64,000 nt of DNA. Source: Synechococcus sp. MW101C3 (lineage in GTDB: Bacteria > Cyanobacteriota > Cyanobacteriia > PCC-6307 > Cyanobiaceae). The notes under the pieces are model-generated. The model saw only the letters and a program-made list of their open reading frames with translations. It made no database searches and was not told where the DNA came from. Both the position numbers and the translations under genes were made by a program. Positions 27,108-36,018 of this stretch are shown here, piece by piece (positions within the stretch are counted from its first letter, which is position 1; the number at the start of each line of letters is the position of its first letter). Where the stretch lies: contig NZ_NQKX01000001.1 in the NCBI RefSeq assembly GCF_002252635.1, positions 1 to 64,000 of the forward strand, written 5' to 3'.

Positions 27108-27944
27108 ATGTCTTCAGAATCCTGTCCGCTGCCAAAAGGGCTTGCCTTCCTTCGTTCCCTGGCTTTGCCGCGGAAGCTCGGCCTCCTAGAACGGCTGTTC
27201 GGGCGCAGGCTCGCCTCAAGAGGGATTGCAGAGGTCTGTCTTGCCAATGGTTGCGTCTGGACGATTGATTTCGGTGAAGTCACGCACCGCTGGATGGTGT
27301 ATGGAGCCTATGAAGGGCCGGTGCAAATGAACTGGCTCAAGGGCTGGCTGAAGAACGGTGGAGTGTTTGTTGATAGTGGTGCCAATATCGGCCAGTTCGT
27401 TGTGAGCCTCTCGGCTTCTCCGGGTATTTGCACGTTTGCGTTTGAGCCTGTACGTGATCAGCGGCGGTGGCTTGAAGGCTGCCTTTGCCGATACCCGCAA
27501 TGGGATGTTTCTGTGATTCCACTCGGGCTGGGAGATGCTGAACAGCAGGCGATGATCAAGCTCGCGGGTGGTCGCTCCACCCTTCGCCAGGATTGGTATC
27601 AGGGTCAGCAGCTCACCCAGGAGCTGATTGAGCTCACGACCCTTGATCAGTTTACGAGCCGTGAGGGGATTGATCGCATCCGCCTCTGGAAGCTCGATAT
27701 GGAAGGCTATGAACCCAAGGCACTCGCGGGTGCGCAGCATCTACTTGCTCAACGGCGCATTGATGCCTTGCTGATCGAAGCCCAGACAGCCACGATCCCA
27801 AGGATCCTGGAGATCCTCTCCGCAGCTGGATATGGGCTTTACCGTCTCCAGGGATCCGGTAGCCTTTCGGCGATTACCGAATCAGTGTGGGCAGGTGGAT
27901 TCGAAGGCAATCTGATCGCCCTGCCTCACGGTTCCGGTCGTTAG
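27108..27944 (+). CDS. FkbM family methyltransferase
   Basis: About 278 residues. The FkbM-type SAM-binding motif is FVDSGANIGQFVVSLSASPG near residues 87-106, followed by FAFEPVRDQRRWLEGCLCRY and the later conserved IRLWKLDMEGYEPKALAGAQ, where D-E/M-E-G-x-E is characteristic of the family. FkbM enzymes O-methylate sugars or polyketides. In this context a sugar of the repeat unit is the likely target. It sits 7 nt before the amidotransferase gene. Confidence 0.9.
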   Translation: MSSESCPLPKGLAFLRSLALPRKLGLLERLFGRRLASRGIAEVCLANGCVWTIDFGEVTHRWMVYGAYEGPVQMNWLKGWLKNGGVFVDSGANIGQFVVSLSASPGICTFAFEPVRDQRRWLEGCLCRYPQWDVSVIPLGLGDAEQQAMIKLAGGRSTLRQDWYQGQQLTQELIELTTLDQFTSREGIDRIRLWKLDMEGYEPKALAGAQHLLAQRRIDALLIEAQTATIPRILEILSAAGYGLYRLQGSGSLSAITESVWAGGFEGNLIALPHGSGR

Positions 27945-27951
27945 TGATCGC

Positions 27952-29796
27952 ATGTGTGGCATTGCCGGCTGGCTGAATCCGGATCATTTCGGCCCGCATC
28001 CTTTGACTATTGCGGATCTCCTTCACGCTGCCCTCTCCCACCGCGGCCCCGATGATTCCGGCAGCTGGCAGGAGGATTCCCCAGAAGGACCCAAGGCGCT
28101 TTTGATCCATCGCCGCCTAGCCATCCAGGATCTCTCCGCGGCCGGTCATCAGCCGATGGTGTCGGCCTGCGGTCGCTACGTGCTGGTGTTCAACGGCGAG
28201 ATCTACAACCAGCTCCAGCTGCGCATCGAGCTGGAAGCCCAAGGGCATCGCTTCCACTCCGGCAGCGACACCGAGGTGCTGCTCGAACTGCTGGCACGCG
28301 AGGGTGAGGCGGCCCTGACGCGGCTGCGAGGCATGTATGCCTTCTGCCTCTGGGATCGCCAGCGCCACAGCGCCCTGCTGGCCCGTGATCCCTATGGCAT
28401 CAAGCCGCTCTACCTCTGGAACGGTGCGAGCGGGGAGCTGCTGTTCGCCTCGGAGGTGCGGGCCCTGCTGGCCAGCGGCCTGATCGAGCGGCGCCTCGAT
28501 TCCCGAGCTCTCGTTGGCTTTCTGGAGACAGGCAGTGTGCCCGAGCCCCTCACCCTGGTGGCCGGCGTGCGCAGCCTCCCCCCTGGCCACTGCGGCGCCT
28601 GGCAAGAGGGCCGTTGGAGCCAGCGCCGCCACTGGCAGCCCAGCTACGCCCCTGCCGGCGCAACCGTGCCGCAGGCCGAGGCACCGCAGCGCGCGCGCCA
28701 GGCCTTGGAGCGCTCCGTGCAGGCCCACCTGATCGGCGATGTGCCGGTGGGGCTGTTTCTCTCCGGTGGCCTGGATTCATCGGCCCTGCTCGCCCTGGCC
28801 CCCACGCCGCTCACCACCCTTTCGATCGGTTTCGCACAGCAGGGGTTCGATGAATCCCAGCGGGCAGCGCAGCTGGCGCGCCACTTCGGCGCCCAGCATG
28901 TGCCCCTGCAGTTGGATGCGCCGGCCGCCGCGGAGTTCCTGTCGGGCTTCCTGGGCGCCATCGATCAGCCCTCGGTGGATGGCTTCAACAGCTATTGCGT
29001 GTCGGCCCTGGCCCGCCGGGAAGGGGTGAAAGTGGTGCTCAGCGGCCTGGGCGGCGATGAGCTGTTCGGCGGCTATCCCAGTTTCCGTGCCATCCCCCGC
29101 CTGCTGCGGCTGCATCGCAGCCTGGGGCCAGGCCGTGTGTCCATCGCCCGTGTGCTGGCCCGTCGCCGCACACACCGGGCCCGCCGGCTGGCGGCCTTTC
29201 TGGCCGACGCGGCCACCCCCGAGGCCGCCCATCGTTGCCAGCGGGGGTTGTTCGCCCCGGATGAGGTGCGGCAGTTGCTTCGGCACTGGCAGATCGATGC
29301 ACCGCTTCATGTGCCCGCTCCGCCTGAGGCGGACGTGAATGAGCTTCCGGCTGTCGCCAGCCCCACCTTGGCCGACCGCATCGCCTGGCTGGAGAGCAGC
29401 CGCTACATGGGTCCCCAGCTGCTCCGCGACAGCGACACTTACTCCATGGCCCATGGCCTGGAGCTGCGCCTGCCCCTGGTGGATGCCCAGCTCTTTGGTG
29501 AACTCACCGCCATTCCCGGCCGCCAGCGCCTGGCCCCGGGCAAGCGGCTGCTGCAGCGCGCCGTGCCCGAGTTGCTGAAGGCGGTGCCTCTGGAAGGGAA
29601 ACGCGGCTTCGCGTTTCCCTTCCAGAGCTGGTTTGAGCAGCCCGGTTCGCCCTTGCGTCCTGGCCATGGCCCGCTTGTTCTGCCCGGCTGCCCAGCCGAC
29701 ATCGATCTGCGCCCCTGGGCCCGCCGCTGGGCTCTGATCGTGCTGCGCCACTGGCTGCAGCAGCATCTGGGGCTGGCCCTGCCGGCGTCTCCATGA
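27952..29796 (+). CDS. asnB: Asparagine synthase-type glutamine-hydrolysing amidotransferase
   Basis: About 614 residues. The N-terminal Ntn glutaminase has catalytic Cys2 (MCGIAGWL), HRGPDDSGSWQ, LVFNGEIYNQ and SGSDTEVLLEL. The C-terminal synthetase has the PP-loop LFLSGGLDSSALLALAP near 267-283 and GLGGDELFGGYPSF. Within polysaccharide loci such AsnB paralogues are thought to amidate uronic acids or other carboxylates, as WbpS/AlbG-type enzymes do. Whether this copy makes asparagine or amidates a sugar acid cannot be told from sequence; its position argues for the latter. Confidence 0.88.
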   Translation: MCGIAGWLNPDHFGPHPLTIADLLHAALSHRGPDDSGSWQEDSPEGPKALLIHRRLAIQDLSAAGHQPMVSACGRYVLVFNGEIYNQLQLRIELEAQGHRFHSGSDTEVLLELLAREGEAALTRLRGMYAFCLWDRQRHSALLARDPYGIKPLYLWNGASGELLFASEVRALLASGLIERRLDSRALVGFLETGSVPEPLTLVAGVRSLPPGHCGAWQEGRWSQRRHWQPSYAPAGATVPQAEAPQRARQALERSVQAHLIGDVPVGLFLSGGLDSSALLALAPTPLTTLSIGFAQQGFDESQRAAQLARHFGAQHVPLQLDAPAAAEFLSGFLGAIDQPSVDGFNSYCVSALARREGVKVVLSGLGGDELFGGYPSFRAIPRLLRLHRSLGPGRVSIARVLARRRTHRARRLAAFLADAATPEAAHRCQRGLFAPDEVRQLLRHWQIDAPLHVPAPPEADVNELPAVASPTLADRIAWLESSRYMGPQLLRDSDTYSMAHGLELRLPLVDAQLFGELTAIPGRQRLAPGKRLLQRAVPELLKAVPLEGKRGFAFPFQSWFEQPGSPLRPGHGPLVLPGCPADIDLRPWARRWALIVLRHWLQQHLGLALPASP

Positions 29797-29806
29797 CCCT
29801 GGTGGC

Positions 29807-30958
29807 ATGAAGGTTCTCCATGTCATTCCGTCGATCAGCCCACTGCGTGGCGGGCCTTCCGCTGCGGTGCTGACGATGGTGGCGGCCCTGCGCCGCCGTG
29901 GCGTGGATGCGGCGATCCTCACCAGCAACGATCATGGGCCCGGCGTCGATCCCTCTCTGCCTCTGGGCGATTGGTGCGAGCGGCAGGGTGTGCCGGTGCT
30001 GGCCTTTCCCCGCTGGAGCCCGCCGCTGCGGCCGTTGCGGGAATTCGCGGTCACCCCCGGGCTCAACCAGTGGTTGGCCCGCAATCTTCACGGCATTCAG
30101 CTGCTGCATGTGCATGCTCTCTTCTCCTGGCCCTCCACCACTGCCATGGCCCAGGCCCGCCGCGCCGGCGTGCCCTACGTGCTGCGTCCCATCGGTCAGC
30201 TCAACCACTGGAGTCTGCGCCGCAGTGTCGGCCGCAAGCGCCTGCTGCTGCGACTGATCGAACGCCGCAACCTGGAGGGGGCGGCCTCGCTGCACTTCAC
30301 CAGTGACGCGGAACGGCAAGAGGCCATGGCCCTCGCTCTATCCACCCCCTGCTTGGTGTTGCCGCTCGGCGTGGCTTCTCCTGCTGCCGGTATGGCCAGG
30401 CTGACTCCACCTCCAACGGTGTTCCTCTTCCTCTCGCGCCTCCACCCCAAGAAGCGGCTGGAGCACTTGCTGGAGGCCCTCGCCCTGCTGCGCCGCCATC
30501 ACCCTGGCGCCGCCTGGGAGCTGCACATCGCTGGAACTGGCGATGCCGTTTATGTGGCTGGCCTGCAGGATCTGGCCCGCCGGTTGGGAGTCGCACACCA
30601 ACTCCGCTGGCTGGGCTTTCTGGAGGGAGCGGCGAAGTGGCGGGCCCTGTGCGAAGCCCACTGGTTTGTGTTGCCCTCTGCCTCCGAAAACTTTGGCATC
30701 GCTGCGGTGGAGGCCCTGGCTGTCGGCACTCCGGTGATCCTTTCCCCGGAGGTGGCCGTGGCCGCGTCAGTGAAGCAGGCCGCTGCCGGCTTGATCTGCC
30801 CCGCCGATCCGCCGGAGCTGGCTGATGCCCTGGCCAGAGCCCTGGGAGGTCCGTCAGAATCCATGCAGCAGGCCGCCAGCCGGCTGGCGGCTGACCAATA
30901 CAGCTGGCCCGGAATCGCCGAACGCCTGGAGCACCTTTACGACTCCTTGATTCATTGA
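29807..30958 (+). CDS. GT4 family glycosyltransferase
   Basis: About 383 residues. It starts MKVLHVIPSISPLRGGPSAA with the Gly-rich donor loop. The C-terminal Rossmann domain has TVFLFLSRLHPKKRLEHLLE, WELHIAGTGD and the nucleotide site PSASENFGIAAVEALAVGTP, with both Glu residues of EX7E. It is transcribed with asnB (10-nt gap), and its stop overlaps the next gene's TTG start (TTGA). Confidence 0.92.
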   Translation: MKVLHVIPSISPLRGGPSAAVLTMVAALRRRGVDAAILTSNDHGPGVDPSLPLGDWCERQGVPVLAFPRWSPPLRPLREFAVTPGLNQWLARNLHGIQLLHVHALFSWPSTTAMAQARRAGVPYVLRPIGQLNHWSLRRSVGRKRLLLRLIERRNLEGAASLHFTSDAERQEAMALALSTPCLVLPLGVASPAAGMARLTPPPTVFLFLSRLHPKKRLEHLLEALALLRRHHPGAAWELHIAGTGDAVYVAGLQDLARRLGVAHQLRWLGFLEGAAKWRALCEAHWFVLPSASENFGIAAVEALAVGTPVILSPEVAVAASVKQAAAGLICPADPPELADALARALGGPSESMQQAASRLAADQYSWPGIAERLEHLYDSLIH

Positions 30959-32421
30959 TCCTGTTGCTGCTGCTGGTGCTCTTCGGCCTACTGGCCCTTG
31001 TGCTGCTGAGTGGCGACTGGCGGGCCGGCCTCCTGCTCACCCTGGTGATCGGGTTTCTGCAGGACCCGATCCGCAAGCTCACCCCCGGACAACCGGGACT
31101 CTTCGTGGGGTTGGTGTTGATCGCCTTCCTCGCTTCGGCGTTGGTGCTACTGCAAAGGCGCCGAGGCCTGTTGGAGCTGCCGACCATGTTCTGGTCGGCG
31201 CCGGCCCTGCGCCGCTGGGTGCCGCTCTTTGTCCTGCTGATCGTTCTCCAGGCGCTCCACAGCCTGGTGCGCTTCGGGATTCCCCTGCGCACCGTGATCG
31301 GCGTGGGCTTTTATCTGTCCCCTCTGCTGGGGCTGTGGATGGGCTTCCAGATCGGCCGCGATCAATCCTTTCTGCGCCGCCTTTTGCAGTGCTACCTGCT
31401 CGGTTCCGCTCTAGTGGCCGTCACGGTGTTTCTCGACTATCAGGGGCTGGACTTCCCCCTGTTCCGTGAGGTGGGCGGCGGCATCCTCATCCACTTCCGC
31501 GCTGGTTTCTCCGTCTTTGGTGCCAGCGGCCTCTGGCGCACCAGCGAGCTGGCCGCCTGGCACCTCAGTGCCGCCGCCGCTTTGGCGATTGTGATGGCCG
31601 TGGCTGTCCGGAATCCGCAGCAACGGCTCAGCTGGCTGCTCCTGGCTAGCTGCTTCGCGCTGCTCACCCTTACCACCGGCCGTCGCAAGGGGATCGTTTT
31701 CCTGGCGGTGTTTGTGGTGGTGTTTGTGGGTCTGCTGGCCCGCAACACGCCCAGACGATCTGCCGCCCGCCTCCTGGGCATTCTGCTTTCGGCTGCAGGC
31801 CTGGCCCTGGTGCTGGTTTTTCTCCTGCCGGAGACCATTCTCGGCGACGACTTCGGGGCCTACCTGAGCAGGGCCGCCACGGTGCAGGAAGACCTGCTGG
31901 AGCGCTTCAGCGTGCTTGGCGTGCGCGGATTCCTGCGCGGGCTCGAGATCTCCGGGGGGCTTGGGCTCGGTGTGGGCACCCTCGCTCAGACCGGCGACCT
32001 CCAGGTGGGTGCGGCTGCCGGTGAGGGGTTCGCGTTCGTTTCGGAAAGCGGTGCGGGCAAGCTGATGGCGGAGTTGGGCCTCCCCGGCCTGCTGATCCTG
32101 GTGGCCATTGGCCTGGCGCTGCTTCGCACTGTGCTCCGCAACCTCCGCCTCATCCGCCAGCTCCCCCCAGCCACCGCCAGCCTCGAGCTCGGCCTGCTGG
32201 CCTTCTCGCTGGCCCAGGTTCCTTTCTTTGCAGCAGCAGCAGGGGTTTACGGCGACCCGTTCGTTCTACTGCTCTGTGGTCTCTGCATCGGCACTGTGTT
32301 TGCGGTGCCTTCCCTGTTGGGCGAGTATCAGCAGCGCCAGTCCCTCGCGGCTGCCGCATTGCTGCCCTCACCACTCCCCCCGCCTCCCGTGCCGACGGCT
32401 CCCGTGGGCTCTTCCTCCTGA
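30955..32421 (+). CDS. O-antigen polymerase/ligase-like membrane protein (Wzy/WaaL type)
   Basis: About 488 residues and almost entirely hydrophobic, with roughly ten or more membrane helices from the first residue (MILLLLLVLFGLLALVLLS). A larger loop around 285-370 contains LERFSVLGVRGFLRGLEISG and AGEGFAFVSESGAGKLMAEL, followed by GLPGLLILVAIGLALLRTVL, an arrangement typical of O-antigen ligases/polymerases. The start is TTG overlapping the preceding stop. It would polymerise lipid-linked repeat units at the periplasmic face. Sequence conservation in this family is too low to separate Wzy from WaaL by eye. Confidence 0.72.
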   Translation: MILLLLLVLFGLLALVLLSGDWRAGLLLTLVIGFLQDPIRKLTPGQPGLFVGLVLIAFLASALVLLQRRRGLLELPTMFWSAPALRRWVPLFVLLIVLQALHSLVRFGIPLRTVIGVGFYLSPLLGLWMGFQIGRDQSFLRRLLQCYLLGSALVAVTVFLDYQGLDFPLFREVGGGILIHFRAGFSVFGASGLWRTSELAAWHLSAAAALAIVMAVAVRNPQQRLSWLLLASCFALLTLTTGRRKGIVFLAVFVVVFVGLLARNTPRRSAARLLGILLSAAGLALVLVFLLPETILGDDFGAYLSRAATVQEDLLERFSVLGVRGFLRGLEISGGLGLGVGTLAQTGDLQVGAAAGEGFAFVSESGAGKLMAELGLPGLLILVAIGLALLRTVLRNLRLIRQLPPATASLELGLLAFSLAQVPFFAAAAGVYGDPFVLLLCGLCIGTVFAVPSLLGEYQQRQSLAAAALLPSPLPPPPVPTAPVGSSS

Positions 32422-32501
32422 CATCCGCCCGCCCCTCCACCAGGTGCCTGATCAGCACGATCCAGCCCGAGAGCGGGGGCGTTCCTGCCAAGCTGCGCTG
32501 G

Positions 32502-33677
32502 GTGATGGCAGAGCTGCGCCAGCTCGGCATCGAGCCTCTGGTGGCCTGGTACGAGCCATGGAGTTGCCATCCGCAGCTCTCCGTGCCATTGCATCGCCTC
32601 GGGTGGTGGCGTAGGCCTGACCAGCTGCGGCGGCCTCTCTATGCAGGGAGCGAAGCCCTTGCCAACGAAGCCCCACCGATCGAAGGCCACGGCATCGGTG
32701 CCTGGCTGCCGGAGCTGGAGTTCACCCACTACCTGCCAGACCGATATTGGCGCAGGCTGATCGCCAGCGCCGATCTGCACCTCGCTGTCACGGGTACTCC
32801 GCTCTGCGCCCATCGCTTTCTCCCGTCCCAGGTGCCGTTCCTCGCCTGGATCGGCACGCCCTGGCTGGGCGACAGGACCGATCGGGTGCGCCGCTTCCCC
32901 TGGCCGCGGCGGCTGCTCGATCGTGCAGTGAATGGGCCGGTGCTACAGGCGATGGAGCGGCGCGTGCTGCGCGCGCCCCAGGGGCGGCTGCTCACCATCA
33001 GCCGCCACACCGCCGGCGAGCTGGAAGCCCTCTCGGGACGGGCCCCTGCTGGGGTGCTCCACCTCCCGCCCGACCCAGCCCTGTTCGTCCACGAGCCCGG
33101 CGCCCGGGTGCCGTGGCGCCTCGGTTTTGCCGGGCGCTACAGCGATCCCCGCAAGCACATCACGCTGCTCCTGGATGCAGTGGCCTGCTTGAGGCATCAG
33201 GGCCAACCCGTGCGGCTCGAGCTGGCCGGTGAACCCCACGGCGACGACCTGCTGGCACCGGCACTGGCGGCACGGGGTCTCCAGGGGGTGGTGCTCTGCC
33301 ATCCATACCTCACGCTCCGGCAGCTGGCGGCAGTGCTGCAGCGCTGGGATCTTTTTGTGATCCCCTCCCATCAGGAGGGGCTTTGTATCGCGGGACTGGA
33401 GGCGATGGCTTGCGGGGTGCCTGTGGTGAGCACCCGCTGTGGCGGCCCGGAAGACTTCGTGCTGCCCGGCACCACCGGAGCTCTGGTTGTGTCCGACGCG
33501 GCAGCGATGGCGGCGGCCATCTCCGCGATCTGCACCGACCCCGAGCGTCGGCGACGACTCAGCGTTGGCGCTCGGGCCTGGGTGGCCCGCCACGCAGATG
33601 TTTCTGCCGCTCGCCTCAACTTCCGCGCCCATCTGGCCGCGGTTTACCCCCATCTGCGGATCGCCCATGCCGATTGA
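32502..33677 (+). CDS. GT4 family glycosyltransferase with uncertain start
   Basis: About 391 residues from GTG 32502 (ATG 32505 follows). The C-terminal domain has FAGRYSDPRKHITLLLDAVA and the nucleotide site SHQEGLCIAGLEAMACGVPV. The frame stays open upstream and encodes LISTIQPESGGVPAKLRWVM from about 32448, which looks like the genuine GT4 N-terminus with its Gly-rich loop. No ATG, GTG or TTG precedes it in frame. Translation may start at CTG 32448, or the original start was lost and only the shorter form is made. Confidence 0.82.
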   Translation: MMAELRQLGIEPLVAWYEPWSCHPQLSVPLHRLGWWRRPDQLRRPLYAGSEALANEAPPIEGHGIGAWLPELEFTHYLPDRYWRRLIASADLHLAVTGTPLCAHRFLPSQVPFLAWIGTPWLGDRTDRVRRFPWPRRLLDRAVNGPVLQAMERRVLRAPQGRLLTISRHTAGELEALSGRAPAGVLHLPPDPALFVHEPGARVPWRLGFAGRYSDPRKHITLLLDAVACLRHQGQPVRLELAGEPHGDDLLAPALAARGLQGVVLCHPYLTLRQLAAVLQRWDLFVIPSHQEGLCIAGLEAMACGVPVVSTRCGGPEDFVLPGTTGALVVSDAAAMAAAISAICTDPERRRRLSVGARAWVARHADVSAARLNFRAHLAAVYPHLRIAHAD

Positions 33678-33690
33678 GTGGCTCCTCCCG

Positions 33691-34281
33691 ATGCAGCGTC
33701 TTGATACGTACAGCACCCCGCCCCATTGGCATCCTGGCGCTACCGCTGCGGTACGCACGGTGTGGTTCTGCCTTGGATCGCCGTTGCTGGCGGCCCGCTG
33801 GCTACCGGGCTCGGCCTGGCGGGTGGCGCTGCTGCGCGCCTTTGGAGCGCTTATCGGTAAGGGCTGCCGCATCAAGCCCGGTCTGCGGGTGCAGTTTCCT
33901 TGGCGGCTGGAAGTGGGCGAGCACTGCTGGCTGGGCGAACACGCGTGGTTCGATAATCTCGCCCCGGTGAAGATGGGCCATCGGGTGTGTGTGTCGCAGG
34001 GGGCCTATCTCTGCACCGGCAACCACGATTTCCGTTCGCCGGGCTTCGAGCAGCGGCTGGCAGGTATCACGGTGGAGGATGACGTGTGGATCGCCGCCCG
34101 GGCGGTGCTGGCACCCGGCACGGTGGTGGGCGCCGGGGCCGTGATCTGCCTGGCGGCAGTGGTCCATGGGGCGGTGCCAGCCTGCGCCATCATGCGCGGG
34201 AATCCAGCGGTGGTGGTGGGCCAGCGTGGCCAAACCGCTGCGACTCCCACCACCCTGCCCGGTGCCCAATCCTGTGGCTGA
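33691..34281 (+). CDS. WcaF-type acetyltransferase (hexapeptide repeat)
   Basis: About 196 residues. It begins MQRLDTYSTPPHW, with ATG 33667 as a slightly longer option overlapping the previous stop. Left-handed beta-helix repeats are clear: GKGCRIKPGLRVQFPWRLEV, HCWLGEHAWFDNL and DVWIAARAVLAPGTVVGAGA. The catalytic His is in LCTGNHDFRSPGF, as in colanic-acid WcaF and other CoA-dependent sugar O-acetyltransferases. It likely decorates the polysaccharide or an intermediate. Its stop overlaps the next start. Confidence 0.85.
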   Translation: MQRLDTYSTPPHWHPGATAAVRTVWFCLGSPLLAARWLPGSAWRVALLRAFGALIGKGCRIKPGLRVQFPWRLEVGEHCWLGEHAWFDNLAPVKMGHRVCVSQGAYLCTGNHDFRSPGFEQRLAGITVEDDVWIAARAVLAPGTVVGAGAVICLAAVVHGAVPACAIMRGNPAVVVGQRGQTAATPTTLPGAQSCG

Positions 34282-35050
34282 CCCCCTCGATCAGGTCACC
34301 CCGTTGATCCTCAGCTTCAACGAGGAGGCCAACATCGGCCGCACCCTTGCCGGGCTCACCTGGGCGCGGCGCATCGTTGTGATCGACAGCGGCAGCACCG
34401 ACCGAACCCTAGACATCCTGGCCGCTGCGCCCCAGGTGGAGGTGGTGCACCGGGTGTTCGACACCCACGCCCGCCAGTGGAACGCCGGCCTGGAGCAGAT
34501 CGACGACGGCTGGGTGCTCAGCCTCGATGCCGACTACGGGATCACGCCGCTTCTGCGGCAGGAGATGGCCGCAGCGTTGCAGGGCGCGCCGGCGGAGGTG
34601 GGCGGATTTCGCATCCCCTTCCGCTACTGCGTGGCCGGCCGCCCATTGCGCGGCAGCGTGCTGCCGCCGCGCATCGCCCTGTTCCGCCGCGCCGCGGGCG
34701 ACTACATCGACGACGGCCACACCCAGGATCTGGTGCTGCAGGGCCGTTGTGAGACGCTGCGCGAGCCGATCCTCCACGACGACCGCAAGAGCCTCTCGCG
34801 CTGGTTCTGGGCGCAGGAGCGCTACTTGCGCCTGGAAGTGCAGAAGCTGCGTACCACCCCGCGCCACCAGCTCTCCCGCGCCGACCGTTTGCGCCAACGC
34901 CACTGGATCGCACCCTTCGCGGTGCTGCTGCTCTGCCTGATCTGGCACCGCGGACTGCTAGATGGCTGGCGCGGCTGGTATTACGCCTTCCAGCGGATGC
35001 TGGTGGAGCTGATGCTCAGTCTGATGCTTTGGGGGGCAGAAAAGCAGTAA
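34274..35050 (+). CDS. GT2 family glycosyltransferase (WaaE/KdtX-like)
   Basis: About 258 residues. GTG 34274 overlaps the WcaF-type gene by eight bases. PLILSFNEEANIGRTLAGL, RRIVVIDSGSTDRTLDILAA, THARQWNAGLEQI and GWVLSLDADYGITPLL resemble the short WaaE/KdtX subgroup, which adds glucose or a similar sugar to lipopolysaccharide cores. The C-terminus is hydrophobic (FAVLLLCLIWHRGLLDGWRG), compatible with membrane attachment. GC content is high, in contrast to the AT-rich gene that follows. Confidence 0.87.
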   Translation: MADPLDQVTPLILSFNEEANIGRTLAGLTWARRIVVIDSGSTDRTLDILAAAPQVEVVHRVFDTHARQWNAGLEQIDDGWVLSLDADYGITPLLRQEMAAALQGAPAEVGGFRIPFRYCVAGRPLRGSVLPPRIALFRRAAGDYIDDGHTQDLVLQGRCETLREPILHDDRKSLSRWFWAQERYLRLEVQKLRTTPRHQLSRADRLRQRHWIAPFAVLLLCLIWHRGLLDGWRGWYYAFQRMLVELMLSLMLWGAEKQ

Positions 35051-35094
35051 TAGGGTTCAAGCTGGTCTCACCAAACATCCGAAAAGGATCGACC

Positions 35095-35964
35095 ATGCAC
35101 CCAGCTGATCGCGAATGTCTTCCACGCCTAATGCACCATCCGCAGCGTCGACGGCTCGGTGAGGCAGCAAGCAGGGTTCTTGTTGTTGTTTATCGAGAGG
35201 ATGTAGGGCAGCTTCAGCAATTTTTTGAACAGGAAGGATTCCTGGTTCAGCAGGTCAGGAAGCGCTACTCTGAGGAGGAGATGGGCTACCCAGCGCAAAA
35301 CCGTTGTCTTCTGAGTCATCGAGATGCGTGGAATATTGCTAAGGATTTGCCGGATTGGACAATCGTTGTCGAAGCTGACTTTGTGCCATGCTTGGGATTC
35401 GGACTCTTTCCGCTTCCATTCAATGAATCAGAGCCTGATCCTAAAATTGGGTGGCTGTACTCGGTTGGTCCAGTAGTTTATCATGAAGATGATTCGGGTG
35501 GTTTTTTTGGACACAATGCGGGAACTGTGGCCTATATTCTCAATTCTGCATCTGCCCAGTGCTGGCTCCGAGTTTTTGATGAGTGGACCGGTGAAAGAAG
35601 TCTTGATACCTATGAGCAATTTGAAGTTATAATGCCAATACATCTTAGACACCGTTATGGCGTACGACTCTATATTTCTCCCAAAAGCTATGGCGAGCAT
35701 GGAGGCCTTGCCAATCCTGAGCATACAAGGCTTGGCTATCGAGCATGGCATCAAGCTGATTCGCTTCAATCCCCGCTGGCTTTCTTGCCCGCTTATGCGC
35801 AGGGTAGTCAGTTGAGATATCTGTTGATTCGCTTGCGGTCTCGGCTGCGATATGTTTACAAGTTTCTGCATGGTAAGTACTTTGATTCTTGGAAGACATA
35901 TTGGAAGTTGCCAGAGCCGCGACTGCGGAAGCTTCGTTTTGCGTTTAGAAGAGCCTTCTTGTGA
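35095..35964 (+). CDS. Putative glycosyltransferase, GT25-like features
   Basis: About 289 residues, AT-rich. ATG 35095 is preceded at the right distance by AAAAGGA. LVVVYREDVGQLQQFFEQEG, CLLSHRDAWNIA and WTIVVEADFVPC resemble the GT25 pattern of a short strand, a conserved SH..AW helix and an acidic (E/D)AD site, but the match is incomplete. VAYILNSASAQCWL is consistent with a nucleotide-sugar enzyme. Role in the locus is inferred from position; no substrate is suggested. It shares its base composition with the following methyltransferase. Confidence 0.5.
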   Translation: MHPADRECLPRLMHHPQRRRLGEAASRVLVVVYREDVGQLQQFFEQEGFLVQQVRKRYSEEEMGYPAQNRCLLSHRDAWNIAKDLPDWTIVVEADFVPCLGFGLFPLPFNESEPDPKIGWLYSVGPVVYHEDDSGGFFGHNAGTVAYILNSASAQCWLRVFDEWTGERSLDTYEQFEVIMPIHLRHRYGVRLYISPKSYGEHGGLANPEHTRLGYRAWHQADSLQSPLAFLPAYAQGSQLRYLLIRLRSRLRYVYKFLHGKYFDSWKTYWKLPEPRLRKLRFAFRRAFL

Positions 35965-36018
35965 GTGTAACAAATCTCTCGTCGTATGAATTGTACAGCT
36001 CTTAGCGATTAATTCCGC

